Below are positions 19,558 to 27,811 of a stretch of DNA of 50,248 bases, in pieces. A program made the position numbers and the translations under genes. The notes under the pieces are model-generated. The model saw nothing but the letters and a program-made list of their open reading frames with translations. It ran no database searches and had not been told where the DNA came from. Where the stretch lies: the NCBI RefSeq assembly GCF_900100345.1, contig NZ_FMTT01000016.1, forward strand, positions 1-50,248. The letters are read 5' to 3'. Numbering within the stretch: position 1 is the first letter of the stretch; the number at the start of each line of letters is the position of its first letter. Source of the DNA: Paenibacillus tianmuensis. Its GTDB lineage: Bacteria > Bacillota > Bacilli > Paenibacillales > NBRC-103111.

Positions 19558-19996
19558 TTAGCGGGAAGCCTCCCGCAAAAACCGTCCGATCCGGCGGACC
19601 GCTTCCCGCAGCCGATCCTCTTCCTGAACAAGAGCGATGCGGACGTAGCCTTCGCCTTCTTTGCCGAACGCGTCGCCCGGAATAACGACGACTCCCGCGG
19701 AATACAGCATTTCCCGGGAAATCTGTCGAGACGTCCAGCCTTCCGGGATCGGCGCCCAGATGAACATCGTCGCCTTGCAGACTCCCTTCCGATGTCGGAT
19801 AGCCGTACAGGCCCGGATCGTTCACCGCGCGCGTCAGCGCGTCCATGACACGGGCGGATGGCGGATGGTCCGGGCTCCCGATGCCCAGGTCGATTACATC
19901 GACGCCGCGCGCCGTCACTTCCCGCTTCCACGCCGCCACCTCAGAAAAAATGGCCGAACCCAGTTCGGCCAATCGTTTCGATTCCCATCGTTTCAT
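19558..19996 (-). pseudogene. PLP-dependent class I/II aminotransferase, remnant with internal deletion
   Basis: The first ~75 codons from the ATG at 19996 encode a normal aminotransferase start (IDLGIGSPDHPPS, then YGYPTSEGS). The reading then jumps, at about 19774-19784, directly into what is normally the C-terminal end of the same family (TMFIWAPIPEGW, then GVVVIPGDAFGKEGEGYVRI), but in another frame. About 240 codons, including the PLP lysine, are missing, and the parts are out of frame, so no enzyme can be made. A full family member is about 390 residues. It looks like an LL-diaminopimelate or alanine-type aminotransferase. A ribosome site (GAGGTAG) remains. It lies 48 bp after the site-2 protease gene. 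An intact alaT homologue lies at 35207-36400. Confidence 0.8.
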
Positions 19997-20043
19997 TGAT
20001 GCGCTACCTCGTTTTCCTTCCGAACGCCGATTCGAAATGTTGA

Positions 20044-21132
20044 TTATCCATTCAGCCCCGTTACCTCGTGAACGTACCACATCATGCCGATTAAAAACGC
20101 CGCAAGCAGCGCATACGCCGTCCCGAACTTCCACCGCGCCGACGTAGGGACGTCATAGTACTTGTCATTTTCGTATAGTTGGTAATCGATCTGGCAGTGG
20201 ATCATCAGATGCAGACCGTCTTCTTTCTGGAGATGCTCCACGCGGGTCACGTGTGTACGCTTGATGATTCCTTGATGCATCAGCGGCACCGTGCCTTGAA
20301 AATGAAGGCCTTCCCAGAAAACATTGACATACTGCTGCCCGTCCAAATCCGAGAACGTGACAAAGGGCAGTTCCCGCTTATGCTCCGGGCCGGGAATCAG
20401 ATAGCCCTGCGCCAGCAGCGGCTCGGCCGCCACCAGAAAGCTCGCGTTGACGAACCGCTCCTCGCCCTGCTTGCGGTCCTTGACGAATTTTTTGTACAGG
20501 TCGTAGGCGAACATCGCCCAAATGATGAAGAACAAGATCGAGCGCAGGTAGATGATCACGACCAGCCCTCCGATCAGGCCAACCAGCCAAAGCCAGCGTG
20601 TCACCGCCGTCGCGATCCGCCCTCCGTCAAGCGGATGAATCGGCATCAGGTTGATCAGATTGAGGAAAAAGCCGACATAAGCGATGGAATAAAGCAGTTT
20701 ACTATGCTGCGGGTCACCCAGCGCATAGGCTGCGCCGAATACGACTAAGGCGCCGACCGTTCCAAGAACGGGGCCCCCCAAAGCGACGTATGCTTCCGTC
20801 ACCGCATCCCGGGGATGCCGCTTCATGTTGATCAGCGCGCCCAGGAACGGGATAAACACCGGGGCCGATACCGGCAGCCCTTTTTGCTTGGCGGCAATGA
20901 CGTGGCCGAGCTCGTGGATGAGCAGCAGCAGTACAAAGCCGATCGCGAACTGCCACGGAAAAATAATTGCATAAGCACCGATGGTCACCGCCATCGAGAT
21001 GATCGCTCCCCCGAATTTGCCGAGCTTTAGCAGCGGCAGCAGCGTTTTCAACTGCGTCAGAATGAAGGTTACGGCTGCGCCGATATACCAAAGCGGATTT
21101 TGTTTTTTCGGTTTAGGTCTTTGCTGCAACAA
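20044..21132 (-). CDS. Site-2 protease family (M50) membrane metalloprotease
   Basis: 362-residue polytopic protein. The zinc-binding IHELGHVIAAK (near residue 90) and the distal HPLDGGR (near residue 165) are the two catalytic signatures of M50 intramembrane proteases. Several hydrophobic helices fill residues 13-230 and the last ~25 residues form another. The central part resembles the short S2P/FtsH-associated family rather than RseP, since no PDZ domain is seen. It follows the Spx/ArsC-like gene by 23 bp on the same strand, probably co-transcribed. The substrate is unknown; processing of a membrane-bound regulator is the family role. Confidence 0.85.
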   Translation of the reverse strand: MLQQRPKPKKQNPLWYIGAAVTFILTQLKTLLPLLKLGKFGGAIISMAVTIGAYAIIFPWQFAIGFVLLLLIHELGHVIAAKQKGLPVSAPVFIPFLGALINMKRHPRDAVTEAYVALGGPVLGTVGALVVFGAAYALGDPQHSKLLYSIAYVGFFLNLINLMPIHPLDGGRIATAVTRWLWLVGLIGGLVVIIYLRSILFFIIWAMFAYDLYKKFVKDRKQGEERFVNASFLVAAEPLLAQGYLIPGPEHKRELPFVTFSDLDGQQYVNVFWEGLHFQGTVPLMHQGIIKRTHVTRVEHLQKEDGLHLMIHCQIDYQLYENDKYYDVPTSARWKFGTAYALLAAFLIGMMWYVHEVTGLNG

Positions 21133-21155
21133 GATTCACACTCCTTAGTCAAACC

Positions 21156-21533
21156 TTACGATTCGTTCCCCCAATTTCCCTCGTACAGCTCCGGCTTAAA
21201 GCCGACCGTCACCTGCTTCCCGTCCGTCGCGACCGGTCGCTTGATCAGCTTGCCGTTCGATGCAAGCAGCTCCATTTTCTCCTCGTCGTTCAGCTGCGGC
21301 AGCTTGTCCTTGAGCTGCATTTCCTTATACACTTCGCCGGATACGTTAAACCACTTTTTGATGTCCAGCCCGCTTTGCGGGATTAGCGTCCGAAGCTCCT
21401 CCACGGTCGGCGGCTGCTCCATGATGTGGATTGCCTCCACTTCCCATCCGTGCTCTTTGAGCCACTTCAATGCGCTCCGGCAAGTGCTGCAAGCAGGGTA
21501 TTGAAAAACTTTGATCGATTTGCTCTTGCTCAT
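21156..21533 (-). CDS. ArsC/Spx family thioredoxin-fold protein
   Basis: 125-residue protein of the arsenate reductase (ArsC)/Spx superfamily. It has an N-terminal thioredoxin-like start with CSTCR (Cys at about 15 and 18), the family's RTLIPQSGLDIKKWFN segment and the KRPVATDGKQVTVGF region, where the Arg-Pro pair lies close to the active Cys. The CxxC plus length matches the YusI-like subgroup and not the RNA-polymerase-binding Spx proper. Actual arsenate reduction is unproven; no arsR or arsB is near. Divergent from ydcF, upstream of the site-2 protease gene. Confidence 0.85.
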   Translation of the reverse strand: MSKSKSIKVFQYPACSTCRSALKWLKEHGWEVEAIHIMEQPPTVEELRTLIPQSGLDIKKWFNVSGEVYKEMQLKDKLPQLNDEEKMELLASNGKLIKRPVATDGKQVTVGFKPELYEGNWGNES

Positions 21534-21698
21534 AATTTTCTCTCATCCTTATCCTATCCTAAAATGGTTAACTATGACATGAATTCATTATACCGAGGAA
21601 TCGGCAGGTCCTGCAAATCGCCACAGGCCAGCCAATGGTTGAAAAAAAGCGGTGAAGCGCAGATAATGGAAAAGAGTCCCACAAAAGGAGCTTAGGCC

Positions 21699-22439
21699 AT
21701 GATTTATGTTCTTAAACTCATTTACAGTTTCTTGACGCCTCCCGGCTGCTTCGTCCCGCTGCTGCTCCTGATCGGATGGTGGCTTTACGCCCGCGTCCGC
21801 CGCTCGGCCGGCGTCGTTCTGTTCGCCTCGGCTTTCCTCGTCTACTTGCTCTCGATCCCGCTTGTCGGCGAAACGGCCCTGCAATCGATTGAAAATCGTT
21901 ATTCGCCGCCCGCGGTTCTTGAGGGCGACGTCTACGTCATGCTGACCGGCGGAGCGGTGTCGGGGACCCCGGACGTAAGCGGCACCGGCCACTTGAGCGG
22001 CAGCACGCTGCACCGGGTCGTCGCGGTGGCCGAGCTGTACGCCGCCAAGCCGCTGCCGGTCATCGTCTCCGGCGGGCAGGTGTATGCCGATACAGCCAAC
22101 GAGGGCCAACTGGCCCGCAGCAAGCTTATCGCGCTGGGTGTCCCGGCCGATGCGATCCGGTTGGACGACCGGAGCCGCACGACTCAAGAGAACGCGCGAT
22201 ACGCGAAGCAGCTTCTGGACGAAAGCGGCTGTAAGCGGCCGATTCTGGTGACGTCGGCTTTTCATATGCCGCGCTCGGTGAAGCATTTTGTCGCTCAGCA
22301 CATTCAGGTCGTTCCGTATCCGGTCGATTACAAGATCAGCCGCGCCACAGGCTGGACGGGGAGACTATGGATTCCGACCTCAGCGGCCATGGACGATCTG
22401 AGCCTCGCGCTGAAAGAGTATTTGGGACAACTCCAGTAA
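21699..22439 (+). CDS. YdcF family (DUF218) membrane-anchored protein
   Basis: 246 residues. Two N-terminal hydrophobic helices (residues about 8-32 and 40-60) are followed by a DUF218 domain with the family motifs VMLTGGAV, IVSGGQ, TTQENARYAK and VTSAFHMPRS. Members include SanA and ElyC and act on the outer face of the membrane in envelope homeostasis, though the reaction is undefined. ATG has AAAGGAG at an 8-nt spacing. It is a single-gene unit that ends in a strong bidirectional terminator shared with the cobalamin operon. Confidence 0.88.
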   Translation: MIYVLKLIYSFLTPPGCFVPLLLLIGWWLYARVRRSAGVVLFASAFLVYLLSIPLVGETALQSIENRYSPPAVLEGDVYVMLTGGAVSGTPDVSGTGHLSGSTLHRVVAVAELYAAKPLPVIVSGGQVYADTANEGQLARSKLIALGVPADAIRLDDRSRTTQENARYAKQLLDESGCKRPILVTSAFHMPRSVKHFVAQHIQVVPYPVDYKISRATGWTGRLWIPTSAAMDDLSLALKEYLGQLQ

Positions 22440-22455
22440 CGGACGACACCAAAAA

Positions 22456-22516
22456 ACAAAAATCCGCTCGTTCCCCTGATCGTATCTTGCAATACGCGGG
22501 AACGGCGGATTTTTTA
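22456..22516. terminator. Bidirectional terminator between ydcF and the cobalamin operon
   Basis: AATCCGC-t-CGTTCCC (22461-22475) pairs with GGGAACG-g-CGGATT (22498-22511), giving 13 or more bp, flanked by A and T runs on both sides (AAAAA before, TTTTT after). It closes ydcF on the plus strand and the ten-gene cobalamin operon on the minus strand; its right edge touches the stop of the pseudouridine synthase gene. Confidence 0.85.
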
Positions 22517-23614
22517 TGCTTCGTGCGCGCCTTCCGACTGCGCTAATTGCTTGATGCAGCACTCCATATCCGCCGGCAGCGGCGCGTGAAATTCCATCCG
22601 CCGGCGCGTGACGGGATGCGTCAGCCCGAGCGTGCAGGCGTGCAGCGCTTGACGCTCCAGCCCGTAGTCCGCTGCGGGCGAAGCGGCTTGACAGACGCTT
22701 GACGCTGCCTGCGGCTGCGTTGCGCTGCGGTCGGCGACGGGGATTCCCTCGGATAATGGCGCCGAAGCCCCATCCCACTGCTGCGAACCGTCGGCTTCCG
22801 GGATACGTCCCTCCGCGGCCGCTTTATCCACCTCGTCCGCCGTGCCGCCCGGACCGTACATCTTATCGCCGAGCAGCGGGTGGCCGAGATGCCGCATATG
22901 CACGCGAATCTGGTGCGTCCGCCCCGTCTCCAGCCACAAGCGCACGAGCGTCGCTTCGCGAAACCTCCGCTCCACGCGGTAATGCGTGACCGCCGGATAG
23001 CCGGTTGGTGTGACGATTCGGACATGCGGCGCAAGCGGGTTGCGGTCGATCGGCGCGTCGACCGTGCCTTCATCGCTGCTGATCACGCCGTGAACGAGCG
23101 CGACATATTCCTTTTTTAGCCCGTGCGCCTGCATTTCCTCCGAAATTTGCTGGTGCACATAAGGATTTTTGGCGACGGCCAGCACCCCGGACGTCTCCTG
23201 ATCGAGCCGATGCACGGGGCGGAAGCGGAAGCTTTCGCCCTTTTCCCGCCAGTAATGAACGACGCCGTTCGCCAGCGTATCCGTGTAATGTCCGTGCGTC
23301 GGATGCACGATCATCCCGGCCTCCTTGTTCAGCACCAACAGCTCGTCGTCCTCATACAAAATGTCGATCGGAAGCGGCTGCGGCAAAATATCGTCCGACA
23401 CTTCCATCTCCATCCGCGCGGCGACCCGGTCTCCGGCGCGTACCTTCACATCGATATATTTGCGTTCCCCGTTGACTGTAATGCCTTGCTCCGTCAGCTT
23501 CAGCCGCGAGAGGAGCTTGCGGGAAACGCCCATTCGTTTTTGCAAAATCGTCCTCAGCACCATGCCGTCGTCTTCTGTCGGGACGATATATTCCAGCGGT
23601 TTATAATAGCTCAT
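22514..23614 (-). CDS. RluA-family RNA pseudouridine synthase with a low-complexity insertion
   Basis: 366 residues from the ATG at 23614, which overlaps the adenosyltransferase stop (ATGA). Residues about 15-75 form an S4 RNA-binding domain (SRKLLSRLKLTEQGITVNG). The catalytic domain has RPVHRLDQETSG with the conserved Asp, and GRTHQIRVHMRHLGHPLLGDKMYG. Between that motif and the closing LERQALHACTLGLTHP, where relatives have a short loop, about 60 residues rich in Ala, Gly, Ser and Gln are inserted. It modifies uridines in rRNA or tRNA; the exact site is not readable. It is the last gene of the cobalamin operon and has no known link to cobalamin. Confidence 0.88.
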   Translation of the reverse strand: MSYYKPLEYIVPTEDDGMVLRTILQKRMGVSRKLLSRLKLTEQGITVNGERKYIDVKVRAGDRVAARMEMEVSDDILPQPLPIDILYEDDELLVLNKEAGMIVHPTHGHYTDTLANGVVHYWREKGESFRFRPVHRLDQETSGVLAVAKNPYVHQQISEEMQAHGLKKEYVALVHGVISSDEGTVDAPIDRNPLAPHVRIVTPTGYPAVTHYRVERRFREATLVRLWLETGRTHQIRVHMRHLGHPLLGDKMYGPGGTADEVDKAAAEGRIPEADGSQQWDGASAPLSEGIPVADRSATQPQAASSVCQAASPAADYGLERQALHACTLGLTHPVTRRRMEFHAPLPADMECCIKQLAQSEGAHEA

Positions 23615-24180
23615 GACTTGCGTCTGAACACCTCGGCGCTCCGAATATATTCCACGTCGCCGTTTCCGGCCCGAAGATTGGACACACGGGCGATCGTAAA
23701 GAACAAGTCCGACAGCCGGTTCAAATAACGGCGAACCTCTTCGTTGATCGGCTGCGTGCGCGCAAGCGTGACGACCCGGCGTTCGGCGCGGCGGCATACC
23801 GTCCGGCATACGTGAAGCGCCGACGACGCCTGACTCCCGCCCGGAAGGATAAAGCGCTGGATGTCTGGCGTCTCCGCATCGTATTTGTCGATCCACGCCT
23901 CCAGTTGGTCCACCATCTCGGCCGTCACCTTATACGGCCGCAGCTCCTGCTTCAGCAGCGCCAGATCGGAGCCGCAGTCGAACGTCTCATGCTGGATTTG
24001 CAGCAGATCGGCGAGCAGATCCGCATCGCGTTCCGCATCCAGAAACCCCATCGCCTGGCCAATAAAGCAATTCAGCTCGTCAACCGTACCATACGCCTCG
24101 ACGCGGACGTCGTCCTTGTCTACGCGGCCTCCGATCACCCCGGTTTTTCCGGCATCGCCCGTTCTCGTATAAATTTTCAC
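23611..24180 (-). CDS. pduO: PduO-type ATP:cob(I)alamin adenosyltransferase
   Basis: 189 residues. The N-terminal YTRTGDAGKTG is the ATP-binding signature of the PduO/MMAB family; VEAYGTVDELNCFIG and the Arg-rich CRRAERRVV follow, as expected for the five-helix bundle. It transfers the adenosyl group of ATP to cob(I)alamin or a corrinoid intermediate. It may be annotated cobO in other genomes, but the fold is PduO-type and not CobA/BtuR. The GTG start overlaps the stop of the CobD::CobQ gene (GTGA) and has GGGAGGG 7 nt upstream. Confidence 0.92.
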   Translation of the reverse strand: MKIYTRTGDAGKTGVIGGRVDKDDVRVEAYGTVDELNCFIGQAMGFLDAERDADLLADLLQIQHETFDCGSDLALLKQELRPYKVTAEMVDQLEAWIDKYDAETPDIQRFILPGGSQASSALHVCRTVCRRAERRVVTLARTQPINEEVRRYLNRLSDLFFTIARVSNLRAGNGDVEYIRSAEVFRRKS

Positions 24181-26957
24181 CGCAATCCCTCCCGACCTTT
24201 ATTCCACCCTATCATCTCATACAAACGCTCCATATCCAAGTGCTCCCGTACATGAGCCGCGAGCCGGTCGAAGGCCGCCTCCCGGCGTTCCTGAAAGCGC
24301 AGCTCCGCCGGCAGCGGCTCCAGTCCTTTCGCTGCGCGAATCCGGTTCAACCAAGCGCGGCGGAAATCGTCGTTATGCAAAATGCCATGCACATACGTGC
24401 CCCACAGCCGCCCGTCCGAACAAACCGCGCCGTCCAGCGACGAACCGGATTCGGTCGATCCGGTATCGGGATGCGATAACTCGAACGGGTGGTCGACGGG
24501 CCGCAAGAATGAAGTGACGCCCATATGAATCTCATAGCCCTGGATTTCAAATGTTTGCCCGGGATCAGCATATAGCTGTGTCATACCTGCGGCTCTTACG
24601 GTCCGTTTCTCCGCGGCAAATACGGTTTGCGTCGGGAATAAGCCGAGTCCGTCGAGCACCGGCCGATCCGATTCGACCGCATTCGGATCGAGCAGCTTTT
24701 CCCCCAGCATCTGATACCCCGCGCAGATCCCCGTCACCCATCCACCGCTTTTGGCAAAATCGAGCAGCTTCCGGTCAAGACCACAATCGCGAAGATACAA
24801 GAGATCGTCGACCGTATTTTTGCTGCCCGGCACGATAACCGCATCCGGGGAACCGAACGTCTCCGCCTTATCCACGAAACGAAGCCGGACATCGCGCTCG
24901 TATTCCAGCGGATCAATATCCGTAAAGTTGGACAGGCGCGGCAGCCGGATGACGGCGATATCAAGCATGTCTTCGGACAGCGCCAAATCCGTGCGGCCCA
25001 GAGCGCCCTCCGCTATCTTCCGTTCGAGCGACGCCGAATCCTCATCCTCCAGCCCAAGCTGCGGCAAATAAGGAATAACGCCCAGCACCGGCTTGCCCGT
25101 CCGCTTCTCCAGCCATTCGATCCCCGGCGTAAGCAGCGTAACGTCTCCCCGGAACTTGTTGATGATAAAGCCCTTCACCCGGTCGCGTTCCTCCGGAGAC
25201 AAAATGTCCAGCGTCCCAACGAGGGAAGCGAACACGCCTCCGCGGTCGATATCCGCGACAAGCAGTACCGGGGCGTCCGCCCATCCGGCCAGCCGCATGT
25301 TGACGATATCCCGGTCTTTCAGATTGACCTCGGCCGGGCTGCCCGCCCCTTCGATCACGACCGCGTCATAGGCTTGCCGCAGGCGGACGAGCGCTTCCTT
25401 CACGACCGCTTCGGCTTCCGGCAAATATTTTTCCCGGTAAGTCCGCGCATCCAAATCACGGTAAGGCTTGCCGTGGACGACCACTTGCGACACCATATCC
25501 TTTTTGGGCTTGAGCAGAATCGGGTTCATGTCCGTCGTGGCCGGAACCCGGCAGGCGTCCGCCTGCATCCCCTGCGCCCGGCCGATTTCTTTGCCGTCCG
25601 GCGTCACGTAGGAGTTGAGCGACATGTTTTGCGATTTGAACGGCGCCACACGCAAGCCGTCCTGCAGCAGGATGCGGCACAATGCCGTCGTCAGCAAGCT
25701 TTTGCCGACATCGGAGGCGGTTCCCTGCAGCATGAAGGTCGGAGCGAGCTTCAGCGATGCGAAATCGGCTGGAAGCGAAGGCGGACAGGCATTGGACACG
25801 GACCTGCCGCTGCTCTGCGAGCGTTCCGGCCTCTTGGCCGCCGCGACTTCTTCACCCGTCGTCGCGCGCTCTCGCGCCTCAAGCAGGTCGGCAATCGACT
25901 GCCTAAGGCCGTCCAGCAGCGCTTCGTTCTGCTCCCTCAGCTTGACCGCCACCCGGCAGTACGTTTCGTCCAGCCCGGGAAAGAGCGAAGCGTCCCGGAT
26001 CAAAATGCCCCGCCGCCCCATCGCCGCTTGCAGTGATCGCACGTCGAGTCCCAGCGACCGCAACGAAAACAGTACAAAATTCACATCGCTCTCGAACACG
26101 GTCAGGCCGAGCGATTGCAGCCCGGCGCGCAAGCGCTCCTTCTCTTCCTTCACCCACTTCAGCGTCCGGCGCGCGAACTCCCGCTCCTCCAGAACGGCTG
26201 AGCCGATCCACTGGGATAAAACATTCACGCTCCATGGCACCTGCAGCCGTTTCATCTCGCGGATTTGCTGCGGATGCGCTACTACGTACCCGAGACGAAG
26301 TCCGGGAATCGAATAAAACTTCGTCATCGAGCGGATGACGGTCAAGTGAGGATTTTGCGCCGCAGCGCGGGCCAGCGTAAGCTCCTCCTCCCGCGGGCAA
26401 AAATCCAGAAACGCCTCATCGACGATAGCCGGAATCTGTCCGTCCGCCAGCGCTTGCACCACGTCATCTGGTAGCAGACGCCCGGTCGGATTGTTCGGAT
26501 GACCCAGAAACAGCAGATCGCACCGGCCGGTAGCCGCCTGCACATCGGCCAGATGAAGCGCAAAGCCGTTCGCTTCATCGAGCGGGATGTCGACGATACG
26601 CCCCCCGATTTTCTCCACAGCTTCCTCGTATTCGGCAAAAGACGGACGAACCAGTCCCGTCACCCGGGGACGGCGCACCCGGACGGCCAAATCGATCAGC
26701 TCCGCCGCCCCGTTGCCGACGAGCACGCATTCGGCCGGAACGCCGTGCTTGGCCGCCAGCTTGCCGGTCAGCTCCCGCACCGCCGGGTCCGGGTAATGGA
26801 CGACCTCCCGCCACTGCTCGGCCAAAATGCGTCCTACCGCCTCAGGCGGCCCGAGCGGGTTCATATTCGAGCTAAAATCGACAAACCGCTCCCGCGGCCT
26901 GCCGAATGCTTCCGCGGCCGTCCACAAATCGCCGCCGTGTCCGTATCGTTCCAGCAT
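24177..26957 (-). CDS. cobD-cobQ: Fused threonine-phosphate decarboxylase CobD and cobyric acid synthase CobQ
   Basis: A single 926-residue frame holds two cobalamin enzymes. Residues about 1-355 are a PLP-dependent CobD-type decarboxylase (YGHGGD, DFSSNMNPLGPP, GHPNNPTGR, and RSMTKFYSIPGLRLGY with the PLP lysine) that makes aminopropanol phosphate. A polar linker of about 45 residues follows. Residues about 408-926 are CobQ: nucleotide loop QGTASDVGKS, FKSQNMSLNS, a class I amidotransferase with nucleophile Cys in TGICAGYQMLG, and His in GTYVHGIL. CobQ amidates four side chains of adenosylcobyrinate a,c-diamide. The two products, cobyric acid and aminopropanol phosphate, are joined by CbiB, encoded two genes upstream, so the fusion places both substrates' makers in one chain. 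ATG has AGAGG 5-6 nt upstream. Confidence 0.93.
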   Translation of the reverse strand: MLERYGHGGDLWTAAEAFGRPRERFVDFSSNMNPLGPPEAVGRILAEQWREVVHYPDPAVRELTGKLAAKHGVPAECVLVGNGAAELIDLAVRVRRPRVTGLVRPSFAEYEEAVEKIGGRIVDIPLDEANGFALHLADVQAATGRCDLLFLGHPNNPTGRLLPDDVVQALADGQIPAIVDEAFLDFCPREEELTLARAAAQNPHLTVIRSMTKFYSIPGLRLGYVVAHPQQIREMKRLQVPWSVNVLSQWIGSAVLEEREFARRTLKWVKEEKERLRAGLQSLGLTVFESDVNFVLFSLRSLGLDVRSLQAAMGRRGILIRDASLFPGLDETYCRVAVKLREQNEALLDGLRQSIADLLEARERATTGEEVAAAKRPERSQSSGRSVSNACPPSLPADFASLKLAPTFMLQGTASDVGKSLLTTALCRILLQDGLRVAPFKSQNMSLNSYVTPDGKEIGRAQGMQADACRVPATTDMNPILLKPKKDMVSQVVVHGKPYRDLDARTYREKYLPEAEAVVKEALVRLRQAYDAVVIEGAGSPAEVNLKDRDIVNMRLAGWADAPVLLVADIDRGGVFASLVGTLDILSPEERDRVKGFIINKFRGDVTLLTPGIEWLEKRTGKPVLGVIPYLPQLGLEDEDSASLERKIAEGALGRTDLALSEDMLDIAVIRLPRLSNFTDIDPLEYERDVRLRFVDKAETFGSPDAVIVPGSKNTVDDLLYLRDCGLDRKLLDFAKSGGWVTGICAGYQMLGEKLLDPNAVESDRPVLDGLGLFPTQTVFAAEKRTVRAAGMTQLYADPGQTFEIQGYEIHMGVTSFLRPVDHPFELSHPDTGSTESGSSLDGAVCSDGRLWGTYVHGILHNDDFRRAWLNRIRAAKGLEPLPAELRFQERREAAFDRLAAHVREHLDMERLYEMIGWNKGREGLR

Positions 26958-26968
26958 TGCAACCTCTC

Positions 26969-27811
26969 CTATCCCTTAATCAACACAAGCACGAGCAGCA
27001 GAGCCGCTTCAAGCAATTCATTCATCGCGCCGTACGTATCACCCGTCAGTCCGCCTAATTTCCGGTGAATCGAAACGCTCATCAGAACCCCTGCTCCCAT
27101 CGTCACGGCGAGCAGAATGACGATTATCCCTACCATATGCCAAAACGGCAGCGAAAGCCCTCCGAACGCCTCTCCCGCCGCGACAACACATAGCGACAGC
27201 AGCAGCGCTACCAGTCCCGAGCCCACGGCATGCCCGGCTCCGACACCGCGAAAAAAGCCGCCCATTCCGCTCCCCGCCTGCCGCGCATACGGCCAGCAGG
27301 CTATCGCTACGACCATGTACCAGCGGCTCCACAACGGAACCAGCGCCAAGAGGAGCCACAAATTCCACTGGCTGCCGGTTACCGCAGCAGGCAGCAGTTC
27401 CGTCAGCAGCGACCATTTCAGCAGCAGCACCAGCACGGCGGCGATGACGCCCATCGCGCCAACCCGGCTGTCCTTCATGATTTCCAGCATTCTCTCCCGC
27501 GAACGGTGACTCAGGATGCCGTCGGCCGTATCCATCAGCCCGTCGAGATGCAGCGCCCCGGTGAGCAGCACCCAGATCCCAAGCAGCAGAGCGGCTGTCG
27601 GCAACGGTGGCAGCACGCTGGTTAGCAGCAGACCGGCTGCCGCTGTGATCAGCCCCAGCACCAGACCGACGAGCGGATAAAAAACGACGCTCCGCCGAAA
27701 CAAAGCGTCGTTATAGTCCAGCTTCACCGGTACGGGCAATCGGCTTAAAAATTGAAACGCAGCCGCGCAGGCTTCGCCCCAAAGCCGCATCAAACGAATA
27801 AAAGCGCGCAC
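26969..27811 (-). CDS. cobS: Adenosylcobinamide-GDP ribazoletransferase
   Basis: 280-residue polytopic membrane protein that joins alpha-ribazole(-phosphate) to adenosylcobinamide-GDP. It has FQFLSRLPVPV near the N-terminus, the family motif GALHLDGLMDTADG with its metal-binding acidic residues, and KDSRVGAMGV. The GTG at 27811 has GGGGGGATT about 7 nt upstream and overlaps cbiB by 22 nt; an alternative ATG at 27790 overlaps the cbiB stop (TGATG) but has no ribosome site. It ends 11 bp before the CobD::CobQ start. Confidence 0.93.
   Translation of the reverse strand: MRAFIRLMRLWGEACAAAFQFLSRLPVPVKLDYNDALFRRSVVFYPLVGLVLGLITAAAGLLLTSVLPPLPTAALLLGIWVLLTGALHLDGLMDTADGILSHRSRERMLEIMKDSRVGAMGVIAAVLVLLLKWSLLTELLPAAVTGSQWNLWLLLALVPLWSRWYMVVAIACWPYARQAGSGMGGFFRGVGAGHAVGSGLVALLLSLCVVAAGEAFGGLSLPFWHMVGIIVILLAVTMGAGVLMSVSIHRKLGGLTGDTYGAMNELLEAALLLVLVLIKG

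Noticed and set aside
23615..23896. Longer reading of the pseudouridine synthase from 23896 (460 residues)
   Set aside because: The extra N-terminus is the adenosyltransferase gene read in another frame. The ATGA overlap at 23614 gives the normal S4-domain start.
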